A DNA stretch of 64,000 nucleotides from Bacillus sp. MYb209 (GCF_002975175.1 NZ_PCNZ01000003.1:1-64000), one strand, 5' to 3'; counted from the first letter of the stretch, positions 1 through 9,190 are shown. Program-made: numbers and translations. Notes: a model not told the origin generated them from the sequence alone.

Positions 1-3
1 AAA

Positions 4-48
4 TACCCTATAGAATAGACTTTTTTTAAGTGTCTATTCTATAGGGTA
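4..48. repeat. 17-bp perfect inverted repeat (hairpin)
   Basis: Arms at 4-20 and 32-48 are perfect reverse complements (17 bp) around an 11-base loop that contains a T tract. Only a short, interrupted T stretch follows the right arm, so it may be a terminator of a gene left of the window or a simple palindromic intergenic element. Nothing else convincing is seen in 1-424; a 22-codon frame at 126-194 has no clear ribosome binding site. Confidence 0.6.
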
Positions 49-424
49 CATTTTACACCAATGTTCTTCTCTTTTTTATGTGTAATTAGGGTTTCCATAA
101 CTATAGATATGGATGGTGTAAATTAATGGATGAATCATTTACTCTTAAAATTATAACAGAACAAATAAAGAATTTTATATGTAATATTGCATAAGAAGGG
201 TAGGCAGCAATAATTTCTTTTGATAAAAAGGAGACACTGGTGAAAATGATAAGTAGCGCTTTTCCATATGGCGAGTTTGTTTCTTAGTTATTTTCTATAT
301 TTTATATCATTTTCCAATCGTCTAAGGTTAAGGGAGACGACAGAAGAAAGGAAGATTTACAAATGAGATTGATAAAAAATGAAACATTGCAAGTATAAGA
401 TTCTGTACATAGTAATCTCTCGCA

Positions 425-1441
425 TTAAGGTATGACATTGGGTAAGTGAGGGGAGTTCAATCGATTCTGAATAAAATTGATAGTATCAGTTGCAATTTTT
501 TTACGTTTAAGAACAATCCCAGCATGTCCACATGTATAAATATATCTTGTAGGTCTTTCCCAAGATTCCCACAAATAGTCCGTATCCTCAGAGTGCACAT
601 ATAGATCGTGCTTACCTGAAATTAATAAAATATTTTCTTTTTTTACTTTTGGTAACGCTTGACTCGGTTCAGTGATTTTCCAATAATCTATTAATTCATC
701 ATACGTTACACCATGGTGTTCCAAGTCTTCTCTAATAAATTTACCTGGATTTGTCTTCCAAATAGAATAAGAGAGTCGATTCGCGTAGAAAATGGATGCT
801 AATACATCAATCTCTGGTTCAACAAGAGATGTTAGGTTAGTAATAACCCCACCTAAACTGATTCCTATTAGAATCAGGGGACCATTTTTATTTGCTTTAA
901 TCCATTTGATCAAAGTTCGTAAATCAGCTACCGCTTGTCTAGTTGCTTGTACAGTTCGTTCAATATTGGCACTTACCATGTACTCTCCACTGAATAGGGA
1001 TTGGTTGGGTTTTCTTTCAAAATGATATGGTAGAGTGAAATAATACATATTCCACCTCAAGTTGGTCATATGGTCGTGAAATATGTTTTTTACACGTTCG
1101 TTAGAATCCATTCTCCAACCATGAACAAAGATGACATGAGGTGCATCTTCATTTTTATGTAAGAATAATTCTCCAGTTACAGAGTCGTTGCGTGAATCAC
1201 CAGATTGAACCGAGCTTTTATATTTGAATTGTCCAACCATGTATTCCTTTTCCTGTTTTGAATGCTTAATGTTAAAATGAATATCAGATGGTTTTACTTT
1301 ATAAAAAAAATCTATGTCCTTTATATCTAGTGAGGTGTTAGAAAGAGAAGCATACTGAAACTCTCCACTTCTTTTTTTGTGCAAATCATACAAGGCGTAT
1401 CGATCAATGAGTTTTGAAAAAATCAATTTAACCTCCTCCAA
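425..1441 (-). CDS. alpha/beta hydrolase family protein
   Basis: A 338-residue soluble protein with the layout of an alpha/beta-hydrolase esterase or lipase. Visible landmarks are an oxyanion-type HGW motif in VIFVHGW near residue 105, a nucleophile elbow GISLGG near residue 194, an acid candidate Asp in GKHDLYV near 278 and a C-terminal His in CGHAGIV near 308, so the Ser-Asp-His triad is complete. There is no signal peptide or membrane segment, suggesting a cytoplasmic enzyme. The long N-terminal extension before the HGW motif is typical of the ABHD18-like branch, but that subfamily call is tentative and the substrate is unknown. The ATG is preceded by a poor ribosome site. The gene stands alone; the next gene on the same strand is a broken acetyltransferase 450 bases upstream. 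Confidence 0.75.
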   Translation of the reverse strand: MEEVKLIFSKLIDRYALYDLHKKRSGEFQYASLSNTSLDIKDIDFFYKVKPSDIHFNIKHSKQEKEYMVGQFKYKSSVQSGDSRNDSVTGELFLHKNEDAPHVIFVHGWRMDSNERVKNIFHDHMTNLRWNMYYFTLPYHFERKPNQSLFSGEYMVSANIERTVQATRQAVADLRTLIKWIKANKNGPLILIGISLGGVITNLTSLVEPEIDVLASIFYANRLSYSIWKTNPGKFIREDLEHHGVTYDELIDYWKITEPSQALPKVKKENILLISGKHDLYVHSEDTDYLWESWERPTRYIYTCGHAGIVLKRKKIATDTINFIQNRLNSPHLPNVIP

Positions 1442-1683
1442 AATACATATTGTTTAAAATATGGGCAAAATTTATGTTTTATTTATGCTGTAAATTAATT
1501 ATAAAATATTAAAAGAATTATTCATCATGAATAATCTAAATGTATTTCTAGAAGAATACCAATTTATCTAATATTCTCTTATCCTAATATCAGTTGCTCG
1601 AATAATAAAGACAGTTGCTAAATTTGTATATTATAAAGCTAGCAATAAAATAAAGCCATAAATAATTTATACTAAAATCTAAA
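1442..1683. other. intergenic, nothing seen
   Basis: AT-rich stretch between the hydrolase start and the terminator of the acetyltransferase remnant. It should hold the hydrolase promoter on the minus strand, but no confident -35/-10 pair was picked out and no gene is seen. Confidence 0.4.
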
Positions 1684-1734
1684 AAGCAAGTTAATATTCT
1701 CATTCATATAAGAGAACATTAACTTGCTTATTTT
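1684..1734 (-). terminator. rho-independent terminator
   Basis: Long imperfect hairpin built on AAGCAAGTTAAT and its complement. Read on the minus strand the stem is followed by TTTTTAG, placing it downstream of the acetyltransferase remnant at 1892-2359. Confidence 0.6.
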
Positions 1735-1891
1735 CGTATCAAAGGTACACCTTTTGAAGTGACGTGATTTCTATGAAAGACAATGTGTCAATTTGTATAT
1801 CTTATACAGTGATAGTTACCATAATTTTCGAAGCCGATAGTCAATTAACCTTATAATATGCGTCTTTCTGGTATATAAATAGCTATATTCA

Positions 1892-2359
1892 TTAGAGAAA
1901 GAGTTTTAATCCTTCATGAGAATCTTTAAACCCTAATTTCTTATAAAATTACAAAGCTTCTTGTCATTCTTTATCTGTTGTTAACTGTACTAAATGACAC
2001 CCTCTTAATTTAGCACGTTGAATAGCCCATTTAATAAGTTTACTTCCTATACCTTTACCACATTTTGATGAGGCTGTTCGTACACCCTCAATTGTAGCTC
2101 TCCAACCCCCTTGACGTGCAATGTAAGGCGTAAATGCAATTTGTTGAAGACCAATAATCTCTGTCCCATCACATGCTACAATTAACTCGTTATTTGGATC
2201 ACAATCAATAGCATGAAATGCTCTTATATAACTATCAGGGAGTGGTGTTTCATAGCGTTCTCTTTTATTTCCTAAAACATCATCAGCAAGCATTTTTACA
2301 ATTTCATCTAAATCATCTGCCGTTGCAATCCTAAATGTTATAGTTTCTGTCACTATCAA
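1892..2359 (-). pseudogene. GNAT acetyltransferase broken by two in-frame stop codons
   Basis: The frame from 2359 encodes a GNAT N-acetyltransferase: the acetyl-CoA loop reads SSKCGKGIGSKLIKWA near residues 97-112, followed by LVQLTTDKE. There the frame meets TGA (1964-1966), continues QEAL, meets TAA (1949-1951), then reads FYKKLGFKDSHEGLKLFL to a normal stop at 1892-1894. FYKKLGF is the usual last beta strand of the family, so the two stops look like nonsense changes from Arg codons rather than a frameshift. The first 131 residues alone would lack the end of the fold. Probably inactive. Confidence 0.85.
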
Positions 2360-2468
2360 AAAGCCTCCTTAATGTATGCACTTGTTACTTTTATTTTACT
2401 TGTTTAAATGCAATAGGTTAAATTATAAAATATTATGAGTCTCTATAACTTTTTCTTATAGATAGCAT

Positions 2469-2508
2469 AAAAAAGCCTAACTTATAAAATTATAAGTTAG
2501 GCTTTTTA
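2469..2508. terminator. bidirectional terminator
   Basis: AAAAAGCCTAACTTATA and its complement form a long stem flanked by A and T runs on both sides; no intact gene ends at it, so the upstream partner may have been lost. Confidence 0.65.
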
Positions 2509-2890
2509 ACACAATATTATTATTAGAAAATCCGACCAACTTCAATAAAACTCCATATTCTTTAATGAATTTTCATATTTAATAAACACACATATAACCA
2601 TCCAAATAGGGTGCTTTTCATTTGTTGTATAGAAATTACATAATAAGCATGGATCTGTATGCTATCATTCAATGAAGCTTAACCTCAATTCTAAAGCTCC
2701 TTAAATGGACTGCCTCCTTACCAATATTCAAAAACGATTGCTTTTTTGAATTTGTGTTCCATTTTTGCTTGACCAGGTCATTGAATAACTACACATAAAC
2801 TCCTTATATCTCTAGATAAACTACCGATTAGCTCCATATAGACTCTAGATAACCTATATAGAATATAAGTTATCAAGGAGGTAAGAAAAA
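2509..2890. other. upstream region of the ABC exporter operon
   Basis: About 380 bases without a supported gene. A 14-codon minus frame (2718-2762) is too short to call. The region should contain the promoter of the ABC permease/ATPase pair; a strong ribosome site AAGGAGG lies at 2875-2881. Confidence 0.4.
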
Positions 2891-4327
2891 ATGAATTTTA
2901 TGAAACGTGCAATTCTCAGTATGAAAAAAAGAGTAGGAACATCATTAATTTTGATGGCAGTCTTCCTAATTGTTACAAATTTAGTGTTGGCAGGATTCAC
3001 AATCCAAAATGCATCAAAAAAAGCTGCTGATGCAGCAAGAAAAAAACTAGGTGCAGATGTTACTTTAGGTCTTGATTTTGACAAATTAGGTCAACAAGCT
3101 AGGGAAACTGGAGAGATGCCTAATCCGCCGCAGCTCAACACAAAAGAAGCAGATCAAATAGCGAAGTCAAAGTATGTAAAAGACTATAATTACATAACCA
3201 ATACTTTCGGAATTTCGGATGGACTTAAACTAGTAGGAGCTTCAGAAAGGGAAGAAGAAGGAAAAGGTAAAGCGGGAATGGCGGCTGTACGAGGCGGTTC
3301 AAGCTCAGGTACAGAAATAGATATGAACGCTTCTTTTATGATAGAGGGGGTTCGCAAGACTGCTTTACAAGAAAGCTTTAAAAACGGAAAAAGTAAAATC
3401 ATTGATGGGAAACCAATTACTGAACAGATGAAAGATCAGAATGTAGCCTTAATGGAAAAACGATTAGCGGAACTAAACAATTTGAAAGTAGGAGACAAAG
3501 TTAAAGTTCAATCAGGAGATAAGAAGGAAACTCTTGAAGTTGAAATTATCGGTATTTACGAAACGAATGAACAAGCAATGGGACAACAGGCTCCTCCTAT
3601 AATGGATCCAGCTAATAAACTATATATGCCTCATTCTACTTTGAAAAAATTAGAAGCAGGTGAAGGTATGAGTAGCATTCAAGTTGTGTACCTCTTGAAT
3701 GATCCACAATACATTGATGCATTTAAAAAAGAAGCAAAAAAATCTGATATTGATTTTAATTATTTTAAATTAGATGCACATGATTCATTGTACAAACAAA
3801 TGATTGGGCCTATCGAAAATATCTCATCTACTTCTCAAATAATTATTTATATTGTATCAATTGCAGGTGCGATTATATTAGGGTTAATCATTATGTTATC
3901 AATTAAAGCACGTCGTAAGGAAATGGGGATTCTATTGTCTATTGGAGAGAAAAAATGGAAATTGATGGCGCAGTTCGTAGTAGAAGTCGTATGCATTGCT
4001 GTTTTAGCATTTGGCTTATCCCTAGCAACAGGAGCTAAAGTTTCTCAATTCATAGGGGATAATTTACTTTCTAATGAAATTTCTACAGCAAGTGAAGAAA
4101 AAGAAACCCCACAAAGTAGTACTAGTACTGTAATGGTTTCAGGACCTGGTGGTGCTCTACAAAAACAAACAGAGGATCCAATTGATAAAATTGATGTAAG
4201 TGTAACGGGAGAGGATGTAGGAAAAATGGGTGGAATTGGACTAGCTATTGCGGTATTAGCAACGCTTCTTCCAGCATTATCTATTCTACGCTTAAACCCA
4301 AAACAAATTCTTTTAAAAGATGAATAA
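2891..4327 (+). CDS. ABC transporter permease, MacB/FtsX type
   Basis: A 478-residue permease of the MacB/FtsX fold. It has one N-terminal membrane segment (about residues 18-38), a large extracytoplasmic domain (about 40-310) and three C-terminal segments (about 314-337, 357-380, 446-470), ending in LRLNPKQILLKDE, the usual cytoplasmic tail of the family. The start is fixed by AAGGAGG eight bases upstream. Eleven bases after its stop comes the ATP-binding subunit, so the two form an exporter. The family handles peptides, antibiotics or lipoproteins and works mechanically across the membrane; the substrate here is not evident. No sensor kinase is adjacent, unlike BceAB-type systems. A short low-complexity insertion (Glu/Ser/Thr) lies between the third and fourth membrane segments. 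Confidence 0.85.
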   Translation: MNFMKRAILSMKKRVGTSLILMAVFLIVTNLVLAGFTIQNASKKAADAARKKLGADVTLGLDFDKLGQQARETGEMPNPPQLNTKEADQIAKSKYVKDYNYITNTFGISDGLKLVGASEREEEGKGKAGMAAVRGGSSSGTEIDMNASFMIEGVRKTALQESFKNGKSKIIDGKPITEQMKDQNVALMEKRLAELNNLKVGDKVKVQSGDKKETLEVEIIGIYETNEQAMGQQAPPIMDPANKLYMPHSTLKKLEAGEGMSSIQVVYLLNDPQYIDAFKKEAKKSDIDFNYFKLDAHDSLYKQMIGPIENISSTSQIIIYIVSIAGAIILGLIIMLSIKARRKEMGILLSIGEKKWKLMAQFVVEVVCIAVLAFGLSLATGAKVSQFIGDNLLSNEISTASEEKETPQSSTSTVMVSGPGGALQKQTEDPIDKIDVSVTGEDVGKMGGIGLAIAVLATLLPALSILRLNPKQILLKDE

Positions 4328-4338
4328 GGAGGCTCAAT

Positions 4339-5016
4339 ATGGAGACAATTTTACAATTTAAAAACTTAGATTATTATTATGAAAGTAACGGAAAAAAAGT
4401 AACGATACTAGATAATGTTACTTTTTCTTTTCAAAAAGGGCATTTCTACACGATTTTAGGACCATCTGGATCTGGTAAAACCACAACTCTTAGCTTAGGG
4501 TGTGGGCTCGATATACCTAAAAATGGTTATGTACTGTATAATGGCAAGGATATTCGAAAAATTGGTTTAGATCGATACCGTAATCAAAATGTATCTGTAA
4601 TTTTCCAATCTTATAATTTGATTACCTATATGACTGCTCTTCAAAATGTCCTAACAGCAATGGAAATTACAGGTGTTAAAATGCAAAATAAAATGGCAAG
4701 GGCATTAGAATTATTGGAGAGAGTAGGACTCACAGAAGTAGAAGCGAAACGAAATGTCCTGCAACTAAGTGGGGGGCAACAACAGCGTGTAGCAATTGCT
4801 CGAGCGTTATCTTGCAATGTTGATTTACTTATTGCAGATGAGCCGACAGGAAACCTCGACGAAAAAACGGCAATGGATATAATAGAGCTGTTTCAAGAAC
4901 TTGCACATAAAGAGAAAAAATGTATAATCGTTGTGACGCATTCACAGGAAGTTGCTAAAAAATCGGATCGTGCAGTTTATTTAAGTAAGAAGAAGTTGGT
5001 AGTAAATGAAATCTAA
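4339..5016 (+). CDS. ABC transporter ATP-binding protein, MacB type
   Basis: A 225-residue ATPase, partner of the preceding permease. Walker A is GPSGSGKTT near residue 40, the signature is LSGGQQQRVAIARAL near 143-157, Walker B is VDLLIADEP near 160-168, and the H-loop His lies in VVTHSQEV near 200. This matches the LolD/MacB/BceA class of ATPases that drive FtsX-fold permeases. GGAGG precedes the ATG and the gap to the permease is only 11 bases, so the two genes are translated from one message. A terminator follows about 155 bases later. Confidence 0.9.
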   Translation: METILQFKNLDYYYESNGKKVTILDNVTFSFQKGHFYTILGPSGSGKTTTLSLGCGLDIPKNGYVLYNGKDIRKIGLDRYRNQNVSVIFQSYNLITYMTALQNVLTAMEITGVKMQNKMARALELLERVGLTEVEAKRNVLQLSGGQQQRVAIARALSCNVDLLIADEPTGNLDEKTAMDIIELFQELAHKEKKCIIVVTHSQEVAKKSDRAVYLSKKKLVVNEI

Positions 5017-5172
5017 TATAAACACACTAGTTTTTTAATTCACATAATTTTCGAAAATCTATTTCTTTAAATATTTATATTTGATATACAATAAGACCAA
5101 GCCATAACCAAAATGGTCACCCTGTATTGAATGTTGAGATAGTTTGTTGTTCCTTTTTAACAATTTTTGAAA

Positions 5173-5206
5173 AAGAACTTGTAGGATTTTCTACAGGTTC
5201 TTTTTG
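5173..5206 (+). terminator. terminator of the ABC exporter operon
   Basis: GAACTTGTAG/CTACAGGTTC stem with a short loop followed by TTTTTG. Confidence 0.7.
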
Positions 5207-5245
5207 TTATGATCGATTAACAATATCATTGAGGAATTACATATA

Positions 5246-5293
5246 AAAAACGGGACATTACCTAGATGTATGATCTAAATACTGTCCCGTTTA
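5246..5293 (-). terminator. terminator of the small membrane protein gene
   Basis: AAACGGGACA and its complement form the stem; on the minus strand it ends in a T run. It lies just past the stop of the gene at 5311-5493. Confidence 0.7.
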
Positions 5294-5310
5294 ACTGTTT
5301 ATCTATATAG

Positions 5311-5493
5311 TTATTGAAGAATTAAACCTGCAATCATAATTAAACTAAATAATATCATCCAACCAAAAGCACAATAGCCGAAAATTCTAATCCATTTAGG
5401 TAATTGATTCATGTTAACTTTATTTGTGGGAACTCCTTGCATAGAAAACATCATTTTTTGATCTCTATCCCTATTATTTCGTTGTTCATACAT
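5311..5493 (-). CDS. small single-pass membrane protein
   Basis: A 60-residue protein with a polar, Asn/Arg/Asp/Met-rich N-terminal half and one hydrophobic segment (about residues 37-59, WIRIFGYCAFGWMILFSLIM) running to the C terminus. AAAGGTG lies nine bases before the ATG and a good terminator follows, supporting a real gene. No family is recognised. It could be a membrane-anchored regulator or a sporulation-type small protein, but nothing in the sequence decides this. Confidence 0.6.
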   Translation of the reverse strand: MYEQRNNRDRDQKMMFSMQGVPTNKVNMNQLPKWIRIFGYCAFGWMILFSLIMIAGLILQ

Positions 5494-5612
5494 AACATCA
5501 TCACCTTTCTAGAAATATTGTGTTTATAGTATATCAACCTGGAGATAACTAAGTACAGAAAATTCGACAAAATAAAAGTGATTCGACAATTATAGTGGAT
5601 TAATCTGTTTTC

Positions 5613-5768
5613 CCGTGCAGCATACTATATTTCAAAAAACTAAAATTTGATTACTCAAAAGCTATATATTCTAAAGTATTTGCTCATTTAAAACATAGTA
5701 AACCTTTACCAAGAGATGCTTTTTATTCGGTATTGAATAATTTGGATAAATTTACTTATATTTTTTAG
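5613..5768 (+). other. possible gene remnant (3' end)
   Basis: An open frame without a start ends at TAG 5766-5768 and reads KLKFDYSKAIYSKVFAHLKH then SKPLPRDAFYSVLNNLDKF. It looks protein-like (balanced polar/hydrophobic composition) but has no ribosome site or start, so it is probably the tail of a lost gene. Family not recognised. The rest of 5494-5821 shows nothing. Confidence 0.3.
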
Positions 5769-5821
5769 TGCTTAGATACGTACATGTCTTTCAAACTATA
5801 TGTGCCGTAAAGTAGGAGCAA

Positions 5822-6754
5822 TTATTTATTCGTTACTTTTAAAGCATCTAATACTATTTTGGTTGCGTCTGCAATAAGTTTATCATCGTGTTTAGCATCC
5901 TCTTTAGCATGATTGGAAAGTATCACAAGAACAATTGGCTTTTTATTTGGTGGCCAAATTATTGCGATATCATTTCGGGTTCCATAAGAGCCAGAGCCAG
6001 TCTTATCGGCTACTTCCCATTCTCTTGGAACTCCAGCACGAATTAAGTTGTCCCCCGTAGTATTTCTTTTCATCAAATCTATTAAAAAATTCCGTTTCTC
6101 AGTTGAAAGTATATCACCTAGCGCGTAAGTTTGAAGACTAGTAGCCAATGCCTTAGGGGTACTAGTATCACGAGTGTCTCCTGGTTGTACTTCGTTTAAT
6201 TCTGGTTCAAAACGTTCAGGATTTGTAACAGTATCTCCTATTTCTCTCAGTGATTTTTTGAATTCACTTGGCCCACCTAATTGTTTAAGAATAAGATTTT
6301 GTGCAGTATTATCGCTATATCGAATGGAAGCATCCGCAAGCTCTTTCAGAGTCATACCTGTATCTACATATTTTTCTGTAATTGGATTGTAATTAACAAG
6401 ATCTTCGCTAGTATACTTAATTCTTTGATCTAAAGCTTCTATTGAATTCTTTTGTAACAGTGCTCCCACAGCTAGGACTTTGTGGGTAGATGCGTATGCA
6501 AACCGTTCATCTGAACGATAAGTAACGGTTTGACTCGTACCTGTGTCCAATGCATAAATACCAAGTTTAGCATCATATTCTTTTTCAAGCTGAACAAAAG
6601 AATGATTACCTGTATTTTCTTGTTTGGTTTGTTTCGGTGGTTCAGATTGAATATTACTATTGGAACAGCCTATAAGCGTTGCACATGAAAGTAATACTAC
6701 AGGTAGCATCTTTTTATAATGTGAAATGTGAAAAAACTTCTTTGAAACTATCAT
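5822..6754 (-). CDS. bla: class A beta-lactamase, type III lipoprotein (BcIII-like)
   Basis: A 310-residue serine beta-lactamase. The N terminus is a lipoprotein signal with lipobox LIGC (Cys30), so the mature enzyme should be anchored to the outside of the membrane. Catalytic motifs are all present: STHK (Ser89, Lys92), SDN (147-149), EPELN with the general base Glu183, and KTG (251-253) in DKTGSGSYGTRND. The lipobox region and overall sequence match what I recall of B. cereus beta-lactamase III rather than the secreted type I enzyme. It hydrolyses penicillins and some cephalosporins. No BlaI/BlaR-type regulator is adjacent. The ribosome site GAGG is slightly far from the ATG. Confidence 0.93.
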   Translation of the reverse strand: MIVSKKFFHISHYKKMLPVVLLSCATLIGCSNSNIQSEPPKQTKQENTGNHSFVQLEKEYDAKLGIYALDTGTSQTVTYRSDERFAYASTHKVLAVGALLQKNSIEALDQRIKYTSEDLVNYNPITEKYVDTGMTLKELADASIRYSDNTAQNLILKQLGGPSEFKKSLREIGDTVTNPERFEPELNEVQPGDTRDTSTPKALATSLQTYALGDILSTEKRNFLIDLMKRNTTGDNLIRAGVPREWEVADKTGSGSYGTRNDIAIIWPPNKKPIVLVILSNHAKEDAKHDDKLIADATKIVLDALKVTNK

Positions 6755-7139
6755 ACATTTTCAACCTCTTTCAAGAATTTATGGATTTTGTTTAGGTATT
6801 TTACATACCGATACAATTAACAAATGTACTGGATAGCACTCCTCTTGTATTTCTTGCATTACAAAATGAGAAAACTACCAAGAACACCTTTTTTATACGT
6901 AATAGACAATCTAAGTAACACATTTGTTCCATTTATGATTAAGGTTTCGAATATATCCATTAATTTTATTTATAAGAATCACAAAATCCTCCTTTTTTGA
7001 ACTCCACTTAATTTAATTTGGATTTAGATTGAGCTTCCCTCGTAACGGGAAGCTCAATTGGATAGTGCATATATAACAACCTCGTTTCGGATAGAATAGG
7101 TAATAACAACTACTGATTTCATTTTAAGTGAGGTGTTAT
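6755..7139. other. divergent intergenic region with an inverted repeat
   Basis: Separates the beta-lactamase (minus) from the membrane protein at 7140 (plus), so it carries both promoters. The clearest element is a perfect 12-bp inverted repeat at 7028-7039 / 7047-7058 (ATTGAGCTTCCC and complement, loop of 7). It lacks a T tail on either strand, so it could be an operator as easily as a terminator. Confidence 0.4.
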
Positions 7140-8516
7140 ATGATACATACGACAAAACAAAAAAGACTTGTGGTGCAAAGTATAACTACATTTAGTCTAC
7201 TAATAACGACTATCTTTACACCCATGCTTATTTACATTGTTTATGGATTACAAATCTCGAAAGGCTTTGAGGGATACTGGCCATCAATCTTGTTTTATAC
7301 AACCTATATGACGGGTGTGTTTATCTGGATACCTATTGTGAATAAAGCTGGGATTCAACGCTCCTTATATTGGGCTGTTTCTATTCTGATAGTATCATTA
7401 CTTAGTATTACTTTCTTTGGATGGAGTTCAAAATGGCTAGAAATAAGTGCGTTAGTTTCTGGTTTTGCAGTTAGTACAATTTCTACCATGACGAGTACTT
7501 TATTGTTTCTACATGTTGAAGGCGGGGGAAAGATTTATAATAAAAATCAACAAGCGATTATTATTGGTATCGTTTTTCTTTTACTGATCATCATATTGTT
7601 AGCGATTAGTTTTCTATCGCCGCCGCTGATAACATGCATATATGGGATTTGTTTAATCAGTATCCTTTTTGCTATAAAAAAAATGCCGAGAACAGAGTTA
7701 GCCAAAGGGCTTTTACCTATCTCCATCGTATCGGTAGTAGGAAAGTTTCTTTTTGTCTCAATGCTTATTCTTTTGATACGAACAAGTCGTAACATAAATA
7801 ATGAACAATATATTTTCTGTTTTTTTCTACTCTCTATAGCGCTTATTTGTTTCATGTTTTTGAGTTTGTTGAAAGGAAAGTTCTTTCATAAACTTTCATC
7901 TTCTTTACCAATTCGATTAAAGGCAGAGTCATTTTTACTTGGATTAGGAAATGGATATTTATTTTTGATGGGTATTTTTTATAGTTTTACTTTCTATAAT
8001 ATGTTAACCTGTATTTTCATTGTAGTTGGCCCATACCTATTAGGGATTTTAATGTCCATATTTTTAGATATCAAAGCTGCTAAGAAAGTTAATCCAATCC
8101 ATTTGTTTTTAGTAAGTACCTTAATCATGATATTCGGGTTGTATTCTCCACTATTTATAGTCCTTAGCGTTACATTTGGGAGCTATGCCATTAATAGTAT
8201 TTCTTCTCAAAATAATATGAAAGTATATATGGTGAATGCTACACATAGAGAGCTTTCTTTGCTCATTTACACAACATGGAGAAATATGGGGAATATATTT
8301 TTACAATTTTTTATATTGATTGTGATTGTGGGAGTAGGGGTTTTTTATGATGTCGAATGGTCGCAACTTTTCAAAACAATTGTTGGGAAGAGTCAAATGC
8401 AGATTGAAGGGTTATCCGTACAACGATTGATGTTTATGTTAGCAATTTGCTGTTGGCTTGGCATGGTGGGCTTAGGTATGTGGATTGGTAAAAAAGCTAA
8501 TCCCAATATTGCTTAA
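7140..8516 (+). CDS. polytopic membrane protein, MFS-like
   Basis: About 458 residues with roughly twelve hydrophobic segments and short polar loops, consistent with a major-facilitator-like transporter, although the classic MFS signature GxxxDRxGRR between segments 2 and 3 is not evident. ATG at 7140 is chosen because AGGTG lies six bases before it; an in-frame GTG 12 bases upstream overlaps that ribosome site. The gene is monocistronic, with a strong terminator 120 bases downstream. Substrate and precise family unknown. Confidence 0.6.
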   Translation: MIHTTKQKRLVVQSITTFSLLITTIFTPMLIYIVYGLQISKGFEGYWPSILFYTTYMTGVFIWIPIVNKAGIQRSLYWAVSILIVSLLSITFFGWSSKWLEISALVSGFAVSTISTMTSTLLFLHVEGGGKIYNKNQQAIIIGIVFLLLIIILLAISFLSPPLITCIYGICLISILFAIKKMPRTELAKGLLPISIVSVVGKFLFVSMLILLIRTSRNINNEQYIFCFFLLSIALICFMFLSLLKGKFFHKLSSSLPIRLKAESFLLGLGNGYLFLMGIFYSFTFYNMLTCIFIVVGPYLLGILMSIFLDIKAAKKVNPIHLFLVSTLIMIFGLYSPLFIVLSVTFGSYAINSISSQNNMKVYMVNATHRELSLLIYTTWRNMGNIFLQFFILIVIVGVGVFYDVEWSQLFKTIVGKSQMQIEGLSVQRLMFMLAICCWLGMVGLGMWIGKKANPNIA

Positions 8517-8632
8517 AAAGTATCTCGAAAAATATCGGTACTAAAAAATGGAGTACCACAAATATCTGATTGTAGCTTTTAGTTTGTCCACGATCTAAGT
8601 AACATAGGTGGATGGTAAAAATAAAGGGCGTA

Positions 8633-8667
8633 AAAAAACGAGATGTAATCGCATCTCGTTTTTTTTA
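8633..8667 (+). terminator. rho-independent terminator
   Basis: AAAACGAGATG stem, six-base loop, CATCTCGTTTT plus a long T run; terminates the gene ending at 8516. Confidence 0.8.
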
Positions 8668-8721
8668 TGTTATGTGAAGTGTCAGATCAATTTAAAAAAC
8701 TAAAGGGGTACCATTCGTATT

Positions 8722-9045
8722 ATGGTCACGAGTATGTCAGTACCCATATCGCTTGCCACTTTTTTGAAAGGAAATCATGAGTATGAAATAATCGATCACT
8801 TTTTAAATCCTCCCAATAAAAACTGGCTTAGTCAAGTAGGTGAAAAAACTTTACTACAATATAATCAAATTAACAGAAAGATTGAGATTGATATTGAGTG
8901 GTTTATGAAGTTTCCTTTATTTTGGGAGAATGAAAATATCTTTATTAGTCACGCAGGTATTTCTAACGATTCGTTAATTCCATTTAATGAATCTGATCCG
9001 AATGGAACTGCGTGTTTTTTCGTTATACAAAACCTAGTTTTCTAG
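8722..9045 (+). pseudogene. metallophosphoesterase (PrpE/ApaH-like) fragment
   Basis: The frame contains LKGNHEYEII and, about 60 residues on, IFISHAGISNDSL. GNHE and SHAG are metal-binding motifs III and IV/V of calcineurin-type Ser/Thr phosphatases and bis(5'-nucleosyl)-tetraphosphatases. The first two motifs (GDxHG and GDxVDRG) are missing, and the roughly 20 residues before the GNHE block do not resemble the family. The C-terminal HGHTP block is also missing. The gene is therefore truncated at both ends and should be inactive. It lies immediately upstream of the PlcR box of the cytolysin locus. Confidence 0.7.
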
Positions 9046-9135
9046 TTCCACTTGATAGGCATGTATGGTGACCCCTAATGGGAGGGATTTAAAATATATA
9101 CGATTCAGAAACTAGGGGAACTGGCTGTATTTTCA

Positions 9136-9151
9136 TATGCAACATTGCATA
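9136..9151 (+). promoter_or_regulatory. PlcR box
   Basis: TATGCAACATTGCATA matches the PlcR operator consensus TATGNANNNNTNCATA at every fixed position; the palindrome extends two or three bases on either side. PlcR is the quorum-sensing virulence activator of the B. cereus group. The box lies 33 bases upstream of a consensus -10 element, within the usual range. Confidence 0.92.
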
Positions 9152-9161
9152 TGAAAACGAA

Positions 9162-9190
9162 TTGATGCAAATGTAAAAGCTTATTATAAT
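9162..9190 (+). promoter_or_regulatory. sigma-A promoter of the cytolysin locus
   Basis: -35 TTGATG at 9162-9167 and -10 TATAAT at 9185-9190 with an ideal 17-base spacer. Transcription would start near 9197 and read through the 26-codon ORF at 9242 into the cytolysin gene. Confidence 0.85.

Noticed and set aside
792-1025. 77-codon plus-strand frame within the alpha/beta hydrolase
   Set aside because: Antisense shadow of a gene with a complete catalytic triad; no ribosome site.
2718-2762. 14-codon minus frame upstream of the ABC operon
   Set aside because: Too short and without ribosome site; could be a remnant but cannot be supported.
7028-7058. Inverted repeat between beta-lactamase and membrane protein as a BlaI operator
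   Set aside because: Does not contain the TACA/TGTA core of BlaI/MecI operators and no blaI is nearby; left as an unassigned repeat.
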